Position numbers and translations under genes: made by a program. Below are positions 1 to 8,350 of a DNA stretch of 64,000 nt, piece by piece. The notes under the pieces were generated by a model. It saw only the letters and a program-made list of their open reading frames with translations. It did no database searches and was not told where the DNA came from. Numbering within the stretch: the first letter of the stretch is position 1; every line of letters starts with the position of its first letter. This DNA comes from a virus, in IMG/VR virus record IMGVR_UViG_3300049255_000272, positions 1 through 64,000 of that record; one strand, written 5' to 3'.

Positions 1-369
1 GAGAGCCCGTCTGTGCTCAAGCGACACCTGGTCTCCAAGAACGTGTGCCACGGCGTCATCTACGATCCGGCGACACACGAGCGCATGATGCGAGTCGAGA
101 ATCCGAACCCGGGCTTTGCTCTCATGCGAGAAGGGATGGCGAAATATCTTGGGAAAAACCCGAAAGGCAAAGCGTTCCACGACCCACTCGCCGCCATGTC
201 CACCATCGATCCCGGAATCTGCGAATTTGCTCGAGTCCAGCTCTACCGAGATAAGGGTGAGTGGGGCAGTCGCCTATCAGACGACTCGAGCACTTTCATT
301 GCCATCAACTACAATCGGGAACGGTTCGAACGAGTGCTTGCCGGGGAGCTACCCAGTGACGGCGCGTAA
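1..369 (+). CDS. Nucleoside hydrolase (IU-type), C-terminal part, truncated by window start
   Basis: The frame is open from base 1, so the gene begins before the window; about 122 residues are visible. The fragment has the layout of the C-terminal part of inosine/uridine-preferring nucleoside hydrolases: a KNVCHGVI segment, then the family's HDPLA motif, a GEWGSRL stretch where the family has its late Gly-rich loop, and an ending INYNRERFERVLAGEL like the usual final strand and helix. These enzymes cleave the N-glycosidic bond of ribonucleosides; in a phage this would serve nucleotide salvage, or possibly NAD-related metabolism. The N-terminal Asp-rich metal site lies outside the window, so activity cannot be judged. 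Confidence 0.6.
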   Translation, partial: ESPSVLKRHLVSKNVCHGVIYDPATHERMMRVENPNPGFALMREGMAKYLGKNPKGKAFHDPLAAMSTIDPGICEFARVQLYRDKGEWGSRLSDDSSTFIAINYNRERFERVLAGELPSDGA

Positions 370-547
370 CTTTGGCCACGAGTGGCAGAAGCTCCCCAAA
401 ACGGAGCGCCGCAAGTCCGGCAACCCTTCGATGGCCGCGCTCGTCCGCGTCTGCAAGAGGTGCGGTGCGAGGATGGGACCACTCGCAGGCCCGCCACCTA
501 CGGAAGAATACATCGTTCGCGTCGCCCGCCAAGTCCACGAATCGTAG
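356..547 (+). CDS. Small CxxC protein, unknown function
   Basis: A 63-residue frame starting at GTG 356, preceded by GGGGAG at a suitable distance, and overlapping the end of the nucleoside hydrolase gene by 14 nt, which suggests translational coupling. The product is basic and has one CKRCG knuckle in the middle, so it could bind a metal only as a dimer or with a partner. I recognise no family. Conventional translated ATG starts in this frame would lie inside the upstream gene, so the GTG start is an inference. Confidence 0.4.
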   Translation: MTARNFGHEWQKLPKTERRKSGNPSMAALVRVCKRCGARMGPLAGPPPTEEYIVRVARQVHES

Positions 548-728
548 GTCTGCCCGACGACGGTGTAATCTCACTGTCCCGAGGCACCGTGCACGTGAAG
601 CCGCGATGACGACATCAATCCAAAGGGATGTTGCTAAGAGTCGTTACGACTCTCTATTCCCGGGCTCAGGCTGCGGGAGCGACCTAATACCCCAAGAATA
701 GCGGCAACTTGACCCCAAGAATAGCGGC
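548..728. other. Non-coding gap with tandem repeat at its right end
   Basis: No convincing gene is visible in these 180 bases. The stretch 640-680 is otherwise unremarkable. The right end holds two copies of a 17-bp direct repeat that stop exactly where the next gene begins. Confidence 0.4.
689..728. repeat. Tandem direct repeat, 2 x 17 bp
   Basis: ACCCCAAGAATAGCGGC occurs at 689-705 and 712-728 with a 23-nt period, separated by AACTTG. The second copy ends directly at the GTG of the next gene. Closely spaced short repeats of this kind are known at the termini of IS21-family elements, and may be a transposon-end remnant here; no transposase gene is present nearby. They could equally be a protein-binding site over the promoter of the following gene. 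Confidence 0.6.
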
Positions 729-1184
729 GTGAAGACCCACCTTTTCACAGTGGATGAGGCTCAGCAGATGACGGAGCAAGTGCTCCAGCCTGCGGACCTG
801 CTACCAAAGGAATTGCCTGCGGCTTGCGAGTGGGCTCGTCCATCCATCGTGTCTGTGATTGGGGCGTTCTATCTTTCTCGATATTTCCAAGTTCAGCCAG
901 GCACCCTCAGCAGCAATTACTTGCCTGGTGCCGTCGAAATCACATTCGACCTGATAGCTGTGAACCGCGGCACGAGCCATCGGCACGGGAAGTTGACCGT
1001 TGAGGTGAGTCCGAAACATCTTTGCATTACTGTCAAGAGCATAGAGGTTCCGTTCAACGCCAAGAAACGCTGGATGCATGGCTACACGCACCGGCCGAAG
1101 TGGAAGAAGTTCGGGACCTGGGCCTGCAAGGGCCTTCTTTTGAGACAAGTTCACGAAGAAGTCTTTGAGGTAATGGAGAGCTGA
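729..1184 (+). CDS. Hypothetical protein, 151 aa
   Basis: Starts at GTG 729, immediately after the 17-bp tandem repeat, with no clear ribosome-binding site. The product is a mixed alpha/beta sequence with a Trp/Lys/His-rich patch near the C-terminus (RWMHGYTHRPKWKKFGTW) that could contact nucleic acid. It ends in VMES, an ending shared with a small gene at 18129. The last codons (ATGGAGAGC) double as a Shine-Dalgarno for the mini-gene whose ATG overlaps this stop codon. No family recognised. Confidence 0.5.
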   Translation: MKTHLFTVDEAQQMTEQVLQPADLLPKELPAACEWARPSIVSVIGAFYLSRYFQVQPGTLSSNYLPGAVEITFDLIAVNRGTSHRHGKLTVEVSPKHLCITVKSIEVPFNAKKRWMHGYTHRPKWKKFGTWACKGLLLRQVHEEVFEVMES

Positions 1185-1228
1185 TGCACTTCGACGCGCG
1201 AAAGGAGGCGATCATGTCAGGACTTTAG
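1184..1228 (+). CDS. Putative 14-aa leader peptide
   Basis: ATG 1184 overlaps the TGA of the upstream gene (TGATG) and has GGAGAG just before it. The frame MHFDARKEAIMSGL ends at 1226-1228, inside the loop of the hairpin at 1210-1246 that contains the ribosome-binding site and start codon of the next gene. Ribosomes translating this mini-gene would open the left arm of that hairpin, so it looks like a translational-coupling device. Inferred from arrangement only. Confidence 0.35.
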   Translation: MHFDARKEAIMSGL

Positions 1229-1246
1229 GAGGTTCTGACCATGATC
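1210..1246 (+). promoter_or_regulatory. Hairpin holding RBS in loop and start codon in stem
   Basis: GATCATG-TCAG (1210-1220) pairs with CTGA-c-CATGATC (1235-1246, one bulged C). The 14-nt loop contains TTTAGGAGG, the Shine-Dalgarno of the gene starting at 1241, while the ATG itself lies in the right arm. Formation of the stem would mask the start codon. Confidence 0.45.
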
Positions 1247-1456
1247 ACCGTCCTACCTGCTGTGCAGTACAGCTGCAAACGGGCTCGTCGCTGGGTGAAC
1301 TACAGCATCCTTTCCAAACGCCAAGACAAAAGGATCGCCAACCGCCGATACCGGCGATCTCTCAACCGCGCCACTCGAGGGTTTCTTCACGACCTCGAGC
1401 GCTTCTATTCCGAGGTGTTCGACGCTCCGTCGATGAGCGGCCGAGACATTTGGTAG
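1241..1456 (+). CDS. Small basic protein, 71 aa
   Basis: Strong Shine-Dalgarno (AGGAGG) in the hairpin loop before ATG 1241. The product is highly basic, with Arg/Lys clusters (SCKRARRWVNY, KRIANRRYRRSLNRATRG) suited to binding nucleic acid, and a short acidic C-terminal helix. No family recognised. Its translation appears coupled to the leader peptide just upstream. Its TAG stop is also the first three bases of a TAGGCT promoter-like element for the next gene. Confidence 0.5.
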   Translation: MITVLPAVQYSCKRARRWVNYSILSKRQDKRIANRRYRRSLNRATRGFLHDLERFYSEVFDAPSMSGRDIW

Positions 1457-1465
1457 GCTTCCCAT
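1454..1465 (+). promoter_or_regulatory. Class-2 promoter-like element TAGGCTTCCCAT
   Basis: One of five near-identical 12-mers (TAGSCT[GT]YYYAT) found a short way upstream of virion genes; this one precedes the gene at 1481 and overlaps the preceding stop codon. Confidence 0.35.
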
Positions 1466-1480
1466 GGTCGCTCCTTGGCG

Positions 1481-2389
1481 ATGGGCTCCAACGTAGCCTC
1501 GGGCGGCTTCCGGTTCAGCAAGATCTCGGTTGGCGGGACTTGGTACTGGACTGTTTCGGCCAGCAACGTTCAAGGAGCTTCGCAGCAATACTACGTCTGC
1601 GACATCCAGACGCCGTTTGGCCGCTACACGGATGGCGTCGACGTTCCGATCCCCGGCGACGTCGTCCAAGAGATGGCCGGTTCAATGACGCAGCTGCAGC
1701 AGCAGCTCGCGCCTCTTCTGGCGCTCGTCGCGGGTCAGCAGACATCGTTCAATATCACTGTCACGCAAGGCGACGCGGCGTCTCTCGTTGGGGCGGTCAA
1801 TATCATCAACGCCGGCGCCTTCGGGTCTTTTATGACTGCCACGGCGACCCCAACAGTGCCTTGGCTTTCGGCCTCCCCGGTGACTATCCCGGGGATTGGT
1901 CAGAACCAGACGGGACAGTTTTCTGTCATTCTGGATCCGACGATTCTGGTCGCCCAGCAGGCGCCTTACGTCGGCACGGTCAACCTGCAGGATAATCGCG
2001 CCACGCCGACGGTCATTCCGCTGACTGTCAACGTCACGGTGCTTCCGCCGCCGGTCATCTCGGCCCAGCCTGCCGTCATCCAGCTCACCTGGACCCTGCT
2101 GACGGCCGCGAACAGCGGATCGCAGCAGCTGACGATCACGAACACCGGGCCGACGTCGTCTATCCTGAACGCGACGGTTGCCAAGGTGCAGAACAACAGC
2201 CCCTGGCTCGCCTTCAACCCGCCCACCGTCAGCGGCCTGGCTGGGGGCCAGTCGACTATCGTCACTCTCTCGCTCTGGTCGGCGGGGATACCTCAGGTGC
2301 CGGGAACCTACTTCGAGATACTTCAAATCTCGTCCCCGAACCCCACGGTTACTCCGGTCAACGTCCAGGTGCAGTTGGTCGTCAGCTGA
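1481..2389 (+). CDS. Putative virion protein with tandem Ig-like/BACON-like domains
   Basis: 302 residues from ATG 1481; a TTG at 1475 is a possible alternative, and neither has a good ribosome-binding site. After an N-terminal strand-rich part (about 1-60) and a short Gln/Leu helix, two beta-sandwich units follow (about 75-180 and 185-302). Each has the PWLS/PWLAF hydrophobic signature and alternating Thr/Val strands typical of BACON or abnormal-spindle-like Ig folds that decorate phage particles. No signal peptide or membrane segment. The likely role is a virion surface or tail component, by fold resemblance and context only. Confidence 0.5.
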   Translation: MGSNVASGGFRFSKISVGGTWYWTVSASNVQGASQQYYVCDIQTPFGRYTDGVDVPIPGDVVQEMAGSMTQLQQQLAPLLALVAGQQTSFNITVTQGDAASLVGAVNIINAGAFGSFMTATATPTVPWLSASPVTIPGIGQNQTGQFSVILDPTILVAQQAPYVGTVNLQDNRATPTVIPLTVNVTVLPPPVISAQPAVIQLTWTLLTAANSGSQQLTITNTGPTSSILNATVAKVQNNSPWLAFNPPTVSGLAGGQSTIVTLSLWSAGIPQVPGTYFEILQISSPNPTVTPVNVQVQLVVS

Positions 2390-2403
2390 CCCTCGGACAC
2401 TCC

Positions 2404-2415
2404 TAGGCTGTTCAT
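2404..2415 (+). promoter_or_regulatory. Class-2 promoter-like element TAGGCTGTTCAT
   Basis: Matches the 12-bp consensus shared with 1454, 12885, 31803 and 40885. The next start (ATG 2441) is 25 nt downstream, with AAAGGGTGAG as its ribosome-binding site. Confidence 0.45.
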
Positions 2416-2440
2416 TGGCATGCCTTGCAAAGGGTGAGAC

Positions 2441-2710
2441 ATGCCTGCGCCTAAGATCGAAGACCTGCGTTTCTCCTCCAGCTCAATCGACGACTTCTTC
2501 ACCTCGAAGCCCGTGGTGCGGAAGGCGAGCGCGGCGCCTGTCGGCAGGATTCGCATCGCCAATGCCGGTCAGCTGGCCGGTTTCCAACTCGTCGCCGAAG
2601 ACCAATTGGTGCACTTGTCGCAACAGGACTTTTGGCACCTGGGCAAGGACGACAAGGGCTTCTACATCGAGCGCCTGGTCGACGACGACAACGGTCCTGT
2701 GAAGGGCTGA
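2441..2710 (+). CDS. Small hypothetical virion-region protein, 89 aa
   Basis: ATG 2441 follows AAAGGGTGAG. The sequence starts with a Ser-rich tail and continues as a compact beta-rich domain (VGRIRIANAGQLAGFQLVAEDQLVHL), then an acidic end. It is short, soluble and lacks Cys. It is the first gene of a run of closely spaced + strand genes leading to the terminase, so a structural or assembly role is likely; no family recognised. Confidence 0.5.
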   Translation: MPAPKIEDLRFSSSSIDDFFTSKPVVRKASAAPVGRIRIANAGQLAGFQLVAEDQLVHLSQQDFWHLGKDDKGFYIERLVDDDNGPVKG

Positions 2711-2719
2711 GAGGTCTCC

Positions 2720-4072
2720 ATGGACCGCCTTTCTCGAATCGCCGCTGGTGTCCTCATTCGCCACGCCATGCGTGTGGCCGGAGTGCGCGGCAAGCCGCAA
2801 GTCAGGACGGCCGGCAAGATCGAGTTCGTCAAGGACACCGGTCCGATCCGGCGCGACATCCGCGTTCAGGACTTCCAGTGGACTCCCGAGGCGCTGCGAG
2901 AACTTGCCAAGATCTTGTGGGCCAGCCAGCGTGCTCAGAGCTACGCCATGGCGGCCTTCCGGCTCTTCTCCAAGATGCCGTCCGCGCAGATCAGCCCGGA
3001 CGGACTGCTCGGTGGCCGTGGTTATATCCAGAACATCAAGGACATGCGCCAGTCGCTCGCGCAGGCGGCGGAGGTGCTTTCGTCCTTCACCGATACTGTC
3101 GACGACGAAATCAACGCTCCGCATTGGCAGGGCGCCGGAGAGTCCGGGCCCGCCGAGGAGATTCTGGACCAGACCGAAGAGGTCAAGCAGAATCCGGCCG
3201 GCTTTGTCGAGGAGGAATTCCAGGAGGAGAACCCCGAGGAAACCTTCGACGAGCCTGTCGAGAACCCGAACGCCGACGAGATGAACCCGCAGGTCGAGAG
3301 CGACGAGACCGACAACGGCGACAACGATGGCTGGGGTGACGAGGGTTCGTCCGAGGACAACGACGCCAGCGGCGACGGCCAGATGCAGCTCTCCAGCTAC
3401 GCTGACACGGCCAAGCGCGACAAGAAGATCCTCGAGAAAAAGAAGAAGTCCGAGGAGCCCGGCGAGCAGGGCTCGCAACTCCCGGGCGGTACGGGCGAAC
3501 AGCACGAGGGCCAAAGCCCCGTCGAAATGGTGATGCACACCACGACGCCGGAGCAGGGCAATTACGCTTCGGCCATTGCCCATCTAATGCGCGCGTACGA
3601 GATGCGTACGGCGTCGACTCGCGTCGCGGACTCATCGGTGGATCCGGACAGCCTGCCTGGTCCCCGCATCGAGCACATCGGTCCGGGTGAGGGTGGCTTC
3701 AATGGCGACGAGCAATACGGTTCGGACGATCCCACTGGGGAAGCACTCGACAGCGGCGTCAACACCGAGAAGCAGCTCCCGGAAGGCTACGATGCGATGC
3801 TCGATGGCACTACGGGACTCGGCGACCCGTACACGGAGAGCGCAGAGAGCGTCGACCTGAACTCGGTAGCCACGAAGGTGGCCGCTCTCCCGCAGACCTA
3901 CTCGTGGCTCCCGGGCGCCGACAACAGCAAAAATCTCGATTACTACGCGCTTGGAATGAACGAGGAAGACCTCAAGTGGCTGCGCGAGCATTCGCAGCCT
4001 GACCCGCCGCCGGGCCTGAATCCCAAGAAGCCGAAGCTCGAAATTCCGAACCTGTGGGAGACGCAGTTCTGA
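2720..4072 (+). CDS. Acidic virion/assembly protein with N-terminal IA-V tag
   Basis: 450 residues, starting 10 nt after the previous gene behind GAGAGG. The N-terminus RLSRIAAGVL (residues 3-12) matches the peptide shared with other proteins in this window. Residues about 30-110 form an ordered helical region; 120-260 are strongly acidic and probably disordered (EEEFQEENPEETF, DNGDNDGWGDE), with a Lys-rich insert KKILEKKKK. The low-complexity acidic middle resembles scaffold or internal-head proteins. The stop overlaps the next ATG (TGATG), so the two are probably co-translated. Function unassigned. Confidence 0.5.
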   Translation: MDRLSRIAAGVLIRHAMRVAGVRGKPQVRTAGKIEFVKDTGPIRRDIRVQDFQWTPEALRELAKILWASQRAQSYAMAAFRLFSKMPSAQISPDGLLGGRGYIQNIKDMRQSLAQAAEVLSSFTDTVDDEINAPHWQGAGESGPAEEILDQTEEVKQNPAGFVEEEFQEENPEETFDEPVENPNADEMNPQVESDETDNGDNDGWGDEGSSEDNDASGDGQMQLSSYADTAKRDKKILEKKKKSEEPGEQGSQLPGGTGEQHEGQSPVEMVMHTTTPEQGNYASAIAHLMRAYEMRTASTRVADSSVDPDSLPGPRIEHIGPGEGGFNGDEQYGSDDPTGEALDSGVNTEKQLPEGYDAMLDGTTGLGDPYTESAESVDLNSVATKVAALPQTYSWLPGADNSKNLDYYALGMNEEDLKWLREHSQPDPPPGLNPKKPKLEIPNLWETQF

Positions 4073-5679
4073 TGCCGTCTACACTCCCCACAGAGAGCAC
4101 CCTCCCCAAGCAAGTCGATACTTGGGGCATCGGGACCTACGATTCCCAGCGAGACGAAGAAGGGGATCACGGGGAGAACTCTGAGGCGCACGAGCCTGCA
4201 GGCCGCACGCTGCCAGACGACGCCACCAAGTCATCGCAGATCGAGGTCCCCGGCAACGGGGCCGGTGATGAGGAGTGGCTCTCGTATCCGAACGAGCCGG
4301 AGAGCCGCACTGTCAGCTATCCAGTGTCGGTCGACACATCACCAGTGTCCGAGATGACAATGCGCCTCGGACCTCTTCCGAATGGCGTTCTGCCGCCGGA
4401 CCACGTCTGCGACGAGGACTGCGAGCACGAGCCTCCCATTGGAGATGCTCAGCCGGCCAACGTCTTCAATCCAGACCGGAGTCTAATCTATCCGGACGGT
4501 GACGATGGACGTCTCGGGACCCTCATGCACCGCGGCTTCATTGCTGTGGGCCTCGTTCCGGGCGACCAGGACGCCAACATCCAGCACTTCCATCCGAAGA
4601 CCGACGTCTACGACGCTCGAGTGGAGACCGTAGCGGAAGCTACGACGCTTCCGCAGGAGCAGGGCGTCGACGGTCGTGATCCTGGCGCCATCAGGCCCAA
4701 AGGCAAGAAAGTTTCCGAAGAGCACTCGGAGCTTCCTGTCGATGGTGATAATCCTGCGGCGCGGACTGACTACTACGATTATATGCACCCCGGTCATACC
4801 GGGTCGAGCAGGCGGGCTCTTTTCACTGACTATGTGGCGCCCACCCAGGACAGCGGCGCCTACACAAGTCAAAAGGAAAAAGTTTCCGATTCTGCGCTTC
4901 CCACGGTGATGAAGAACGAAGAGACGATGGACGATTTTCTCCAGAGTCTCGGCAACTGGCTTTCCGGCAAGGAGATCGAGGACGTATCGGGTCCGTACGG
5001 GTTTCCTGCAACAGACTTTGATGAGAACATAAACTTTGACAGGAGTGACAACCAGGACGGTGGAACCCAGCTCCCTGGTGCCGATGTGACCGGTGATAGG
5101 GTTACCATGTTTGCGTCCGGAGGACTTTCGATGAACTCGAGGCAGGCAACCAACATCAACCAGGTCGTGGCCCTGACGAAGGACTTCCTCAAGGAAGCCG
5201 GCAAGAAGGGTCTGACCAAGCGGCATGTGCTGGCATTCCTGCAGTCGCGTGGTCTGCCGCAATATCTGTCATCGGACATCATCCGGTGCCTCAAACTCTC
5301 GCACAACGTCTTCGTCAAAGACGTGCTCGACGAGTTCCCGGTGGCGCGTGCGGCGTCGACGGCTGGCAACACCACGGTGGCCAGGGTCCGCAACAAGCTC
5401 ATCGATCTCGAGTGCCGATACGTGCTGCAGCCCGAAGTCGCCGGCGTCCTCCGCCGACTCGCGGCGAATCTGACTCGCGCTCTCATCGACATGGACCGGA
5501 TCGCCAGTGACGGTAGCGTCAAGGAAGCCGAGAAATGCTACGACGACGCCATGAAGGAGTCGACCAAGACCGCCTACGAAGCTTACTGTAAGAGCTGTCG
5601 AGAGAGCGGCCAATCCTGCATGTCTCACGACGAGTGGCTCAAAGGAATGAAGTCCGAGCCCGTAAAAGAGCGGGAGTAA
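4072..5679 (+). CDS. Large hypothetical virion-region protein, 535 aa
   Basis: ATG 4072 overlaps the upstream TGA; an in-frame ATG at 4054 lies inside the upstream gene and is less likely. The first 350 residues are acidic, Pro/Gly-rich and probably extended, with one small Cys/His cluster (HVCDEDCEHE). The C-terminal 170 residues are helical and better ordered: a winged-helix-like stretch (TKRHVLAFLQSRGLPQYL), an Arg-rich helix, and a Cys-containing end (YCKSCRESGQSC). No family recognised. The position between other putative structural genes suggests a virion or assembly role. Confidence 0.45.
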   Translation: MPSTLPTESTLPKQVDTWGIGTYDSQRDEEGDHGENSEAHEPAGRTLPDDATKSSQIEVPGNGAGDEEWLSYPNEPESRTVSYPVSVDTSPVSEMTMRLGPLPNGVLPPDHVCDEDCEHEPPIGDAQPANVFNPDRSLIYPDGDDGRLGTLMHRGFIAVGLVPGDQDANIQHFHPKTDVYDARVETVAEATTLPQEQGVDGRDPGAIRPKGKKVSEEHSELPVDGDNPAARTDYYDYMHPGHTGSSRRALFTDYVAPTQDSGAYTSQKEKVSDSALPTVMKNEETMDDFLQSLGNWLSGKEIEDVSGPYGFPATDFDENINFDRSDNQDGGTQLPGADVTGDRVTMFASGGLSMNSRQATNINQVVALTKDFLKEAGKKGLTKRHVLAFLQSRGLPQYLSSDIIRCLKLSHNVFVKDVLDEFPVARAASTAGNTTVARVRNKLIDLECRYVLQPEVAGVLRRLAANLTRALIDMDRIASDGSVKEAEKCYDDAMKESTKTAYEAYCKSCRESGQSCMSHDEWLKGMKSEPVKERE

Positions 5680-5688
5680 TCAACGGTC

Positions 5689-7734
5689 ATGGCTAAGAAA
5701 CTGCCCGATCTCAGTGGAACCTCTGGTCTTGGGGATCTGACCAAGATCCTTCACAACCAGGGTGTGTCTGACCTGAGCTGGCTCGCGGTCGACGAAGCGG
5801 ACTATCGGGCAGCCGAGGCTCTTCCCAAGCAGAACCTCGACATCATTCCGGAGTTCCAGAAGGCACTCATTTCGGACACGAAAGAGGGCTCGCTCAACGT
5901 CCCGCAGCTCGTTCCGCTCAAGCCACACACCATCGTCAACCGCAATCCGTTGAGCCAGGACTACGGTCAGACGGCCCCCACTGACCAGACGGCCCCCATC
6001 CGGAATCGCGTCGCCAAGATGGTGATGATGGGGATGGACAACAACACGATTGCAGGTCGCCTGCAGTCGGAGTTCGGCATCGGCGACATTCGCCGCGCCA
6101 AGGACGCCATCAACGAAGTCATCGCGGAGCGCGGCCTTCTCGGCAACGTCTATATCAACGCCTCTTACTTCCCTCGAGCGTGCAAGGATCCGAAGGAGCG
6201 CCAGTTCGCTCGTGCCGTGAGCAGGAACGCTCTGTTCGTGCTTGGAGGGTGCGACAACTCGAGCGGATGCGATTGCCAGAAGACGGGCATTTGCAAGACG
6301 TTCGGCGGCAAGCGCGTCGTGGCCGAAGTTCCATACACGGCCAAGGTCGTGGCTCACTACGCACCCACGCTCGCCAGCGAGAAGCGTCTGGACGGTCCCG
6401 TTCCGGTGGGCCGGATGGCCAACGGACTCCCTGCGAGTGCACGCGAGTACAAGGAAATCCTGCGTGCTGCGTTTCTGAAGACTCCGATCGCTGCTCGAGC
6501 GGAGGGTGTCCTCACCGTCCAGACGCAGCAGCCGGTGCCCAAGGCCCAGCCGACGCAGGCCGACTACGATGCCTTCTGGCACCGCAAGTTCTCGGCTCCG
6601 GTCGAGTCGATGCCGTCGCCGGGCTTCCTCAAGTACGCGGCGCGGATGATGAAGGGCGACGCTGACCTGCAGGTTCTCGCCGCTTCTCAAGACCCGGAGA
6701 TCGCCGGTCTCGTTGCCGAGTACGGAATCCTCGGCAAGACGTACCTCGACATGGACGCTCTCGAGGGGTGCAACAACACGCTGAACCTGATGCATCAGCT
6801 GGCAGCTGACGGACAGTCGAACCAAGCCGGTCTCGGCATCGATCCGCGTGACCTGCATCTCGACTACGTGATTCGGCGCTCGGCTACGTGCACGCACTGC
6901 AAGGGCGCTCCGGACGGCGCATGTGCTCAGATCTGCAAGTACACGAAGATCGTGAGCAAGAAGCAGCCCATCAGTAAGGAGACGTTCCTGCTCGCACTGC
7001 AGCGTGCAGCTCTGCAGCACCGACTGACGACGACAGAAGTCCAGAACGCCAACGCGCGGTCGGCCTCCATCAAGAGCTGGGCGACTGCGGTCGCTTACGT
7101 GAACCTGCACAACCCGATTCCGCCGGCGGACGAGCAGGTGCATCAATACTCCGGCGTCCAGGCCACCATCAAGACCCTCCAGCCCGGTCGGGCTGAGGTG
7201 GCGGTCGCGCAGATGGATCCGGAGGAGGTGCGTCGCACGATTTCGCACCTGATGAACACGGGCCTGTCGGGCAAGCCTCTGCAAGCGGCCATCCTCCAGC
7301 GGTACTCTCGAGACGACCTGACCCAGGTACCGGAGGTGGGACGTCGGGCGGCCAAGGACGACGGCGTCCAGGGCGTTTTCTTCATCGACCCGACCGCCTA
7401 CCGCGACTACGGCAAGGGGTGCAACGTCGGGTCCCAGGCGTTCCGCAAGCGCGGCGCTCCGCACGTCCTGGCTTCGGACGGGTGCACCGGGTGCATGCTC
7501 CAGACGGCCCCGGGATGGTGCTCCAAGTACGCCAAGTCCCTGATCCGTCAGGTTCCCACTCAAGTCCGTCAGGCAGCAGTTGCTGCCAAGCGCAAGCTCC
7601 CTGTCGTGCAGGCCGCTCCAGTCGAAAACCCCGTCGAGACGTTCGAACTGGCCAACGAGTTGGTCGTCGAGCCTCCGAAGGTTCGCGCGAAGGGCCCCGA
7701 GATTACAATTGGTGGCCCGTCGCTCGATGGCTGA
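5689..7734 (+). CDS. Cys-rich 681-aa virion-region protein
   Basis: ATG 5689 lies 9 nt after the previous stop. Three separate Cys clusters are visible: GCDNSSGCDCQKTGIC (about residues 186-201), CTHCKGAPDGACAQIC (about 403-418), and a C-terminal set including GCTGCMLQTAPGWC. This density suggests one or more zinc or iron-sulphur sites, rare in virion proteins. Residues about 105-150 look like a helical DNA-binding segment (NTIAGRLQSEFGIGDIRRAKD). It lies three genes before the portal and two before TerL. I do not recognise the family; a large structural protein or a nucleic-acid enzyme are both possible. Confidence 0.5.
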   Translation: MAKKLPDLSGTSGLGDLTKILHNQGVSDLSWLAVDEADYRAAEALPKQNLDIIPEFQKALISDTKEGSLNVPQLVPLKPHTIVNRNPLSQDYGQTAPTDQTAPIRNRVAKMVMMGMDNNTIAGRLQSEFGIGDIRRAKDAINEVIAERGLLGNVYINASYFPRACKDPKERQFARAVSRNALFVLGGCDNSSGCDCQKTGICKTFGGKRVVAEVPYTAKVVAHYAPTLASEKRLDGPVPVGRMANGLPASAREYKEILRAAFLKTPIAARAEGVLTVQTQQPVPKAQPTQADYDAFWHRKFSAPVESMPSPGFLKYAARMMKGDADLQVLAASQDPEIAGLVAEYGILGKTYLDMDALEGCNNTLNLMHQLAADGQSNQAGLGIDPRDLHLDYVIRRSATCTHCKGAPDGACAQICKYTKIVSKKQPISKETFLLALQRAALQHRLTTTEVQNANARSASIKSWATAVAYVNLHNPIPPADEQVHQYSGVQATIKTLQPGRAEVAVAQMDPEEVRRTISHLMNTGLSGKPLQAAILQRYSRDDLTQVPEVGRRAAKDDGVQGVFFIDPTAYRDYGKGCNVGSQAFRKRGAPHVLASDGCTGCMLQTAPGWCSKYAKSLIRQVPTQVRQAAVAAKRKLPVVQAAPVENPVETFELANELVVEPPKVRAKGPEITIGGPSLDG

Positions 7735-7736
7735 AG

Positions 7737-7742
7737 TAAAGT
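7737..7742 (+). promoter_or_regulatory. -10-like TAAAGT, leaderless spacing
   Basis: TANNNT hexamer followed by 6 nt and then ATG 7749, with no ribosome-binding site in between; a transcript from here would begin at or near the start codon. Confidence 0.35.
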
Positions 7743-7748
7743 TCCTGT

Positions 7749-8348
7749 ATGGACGACACCGAGGACAAGGACAAAGACAAGAAGGACGAGCCTAAAGGCA
7801 AACTTCTCGTCCTCCCCGGTGGGAAGAAGATCAACACCGGCGAAATCGGCATGAGCGGGGTCATCGTCGGCCCGAGCGGGAACGTTCCGACCCCGGAAGT
7901 CATCGACCCGAAAGCAGCCGAGCAGGAGCTTCGGGAGCGCGAGGACTACGTCAGGCGCCAGGAACTGGTGCAAGCGGCTACGCGCCGTGGCGCCACTGGC
8001 GAGATGATCGAACTGGCCATCCAGGAGATCACTGAAGAACTCGCCCACCTCAAATTCGAACGTCGCAAGGCTACCAAGGAGGGCAAGCCCACCGTCCAGC
8101 ACACTATCGCCCGCATCTCCATGCTCCGGAACCTGGCCGATGTGCTTCTCAAGCGCCAGGAGAACAACCGCCAAGAGCGGATGGACTTCAGGAGCCCGGA
8201 GTTCAAGAAGGTCATCCACCAATGGCTCGAGTTCATTCACGAGGCCATGCAGAAAGCCGGCGTTGCCGACAACGACATCGACCTGGTCTTTCGACAGATA
8301 GAGGCTGACATGGCCGAGTGGGAGAAGCGCATTTCGGAAGCGGTGTAA
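7749..8348 (+). CDS. Hypothetical protein directly upstream of TerL (possible small terminase or adaptor)
   Basis: 199 residues. A charged disordered N-terminus (DDTEDKDKDKKDEPKGK), a short Gly-rich beta part, then long amphipathic helices from about residue 55 onward (EQELREREDYVRRQELVQAA and the ERRKATKEGKP region), compatible with an oligomeric coiled-coil core. It ends 2 nt before the TerL start. In many phages that position is taken by the small terminase subunit, but no helix-turn-helix is obvious, so this is suggestion from position only. The start has TAAAGT at leaderless spacing and no Shine-Dalgarno. Confidence 0.4.
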   Translation: MDDTEDKDKDKKDEPKGKLLVLPGGKKINTGEIGMSGVIVGPSGNVPTPEVIDPKAAEQELREREDYVRRQELVQAATRRGATGEMIELAIQEITEELAHLKFERRKATKEGKPTVQHTIARISMLRNLADVLLKRQENNRQERMDFRSPEFKKVIHQWLEFIHEAMQKAGVADNDIDLVFRQIEADMAEWEKRISEAV

Positions 8349-8350
8349 TC

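Noticed and set aside
5680-7563. 627-codon open frame antisense to the Cys-rich gene
   Set aside because: Arg/Leu/Val-rich translation typical of antisense frames in GC-rich genes; the + strand gene has proper starts, spacing and Cys motifs.
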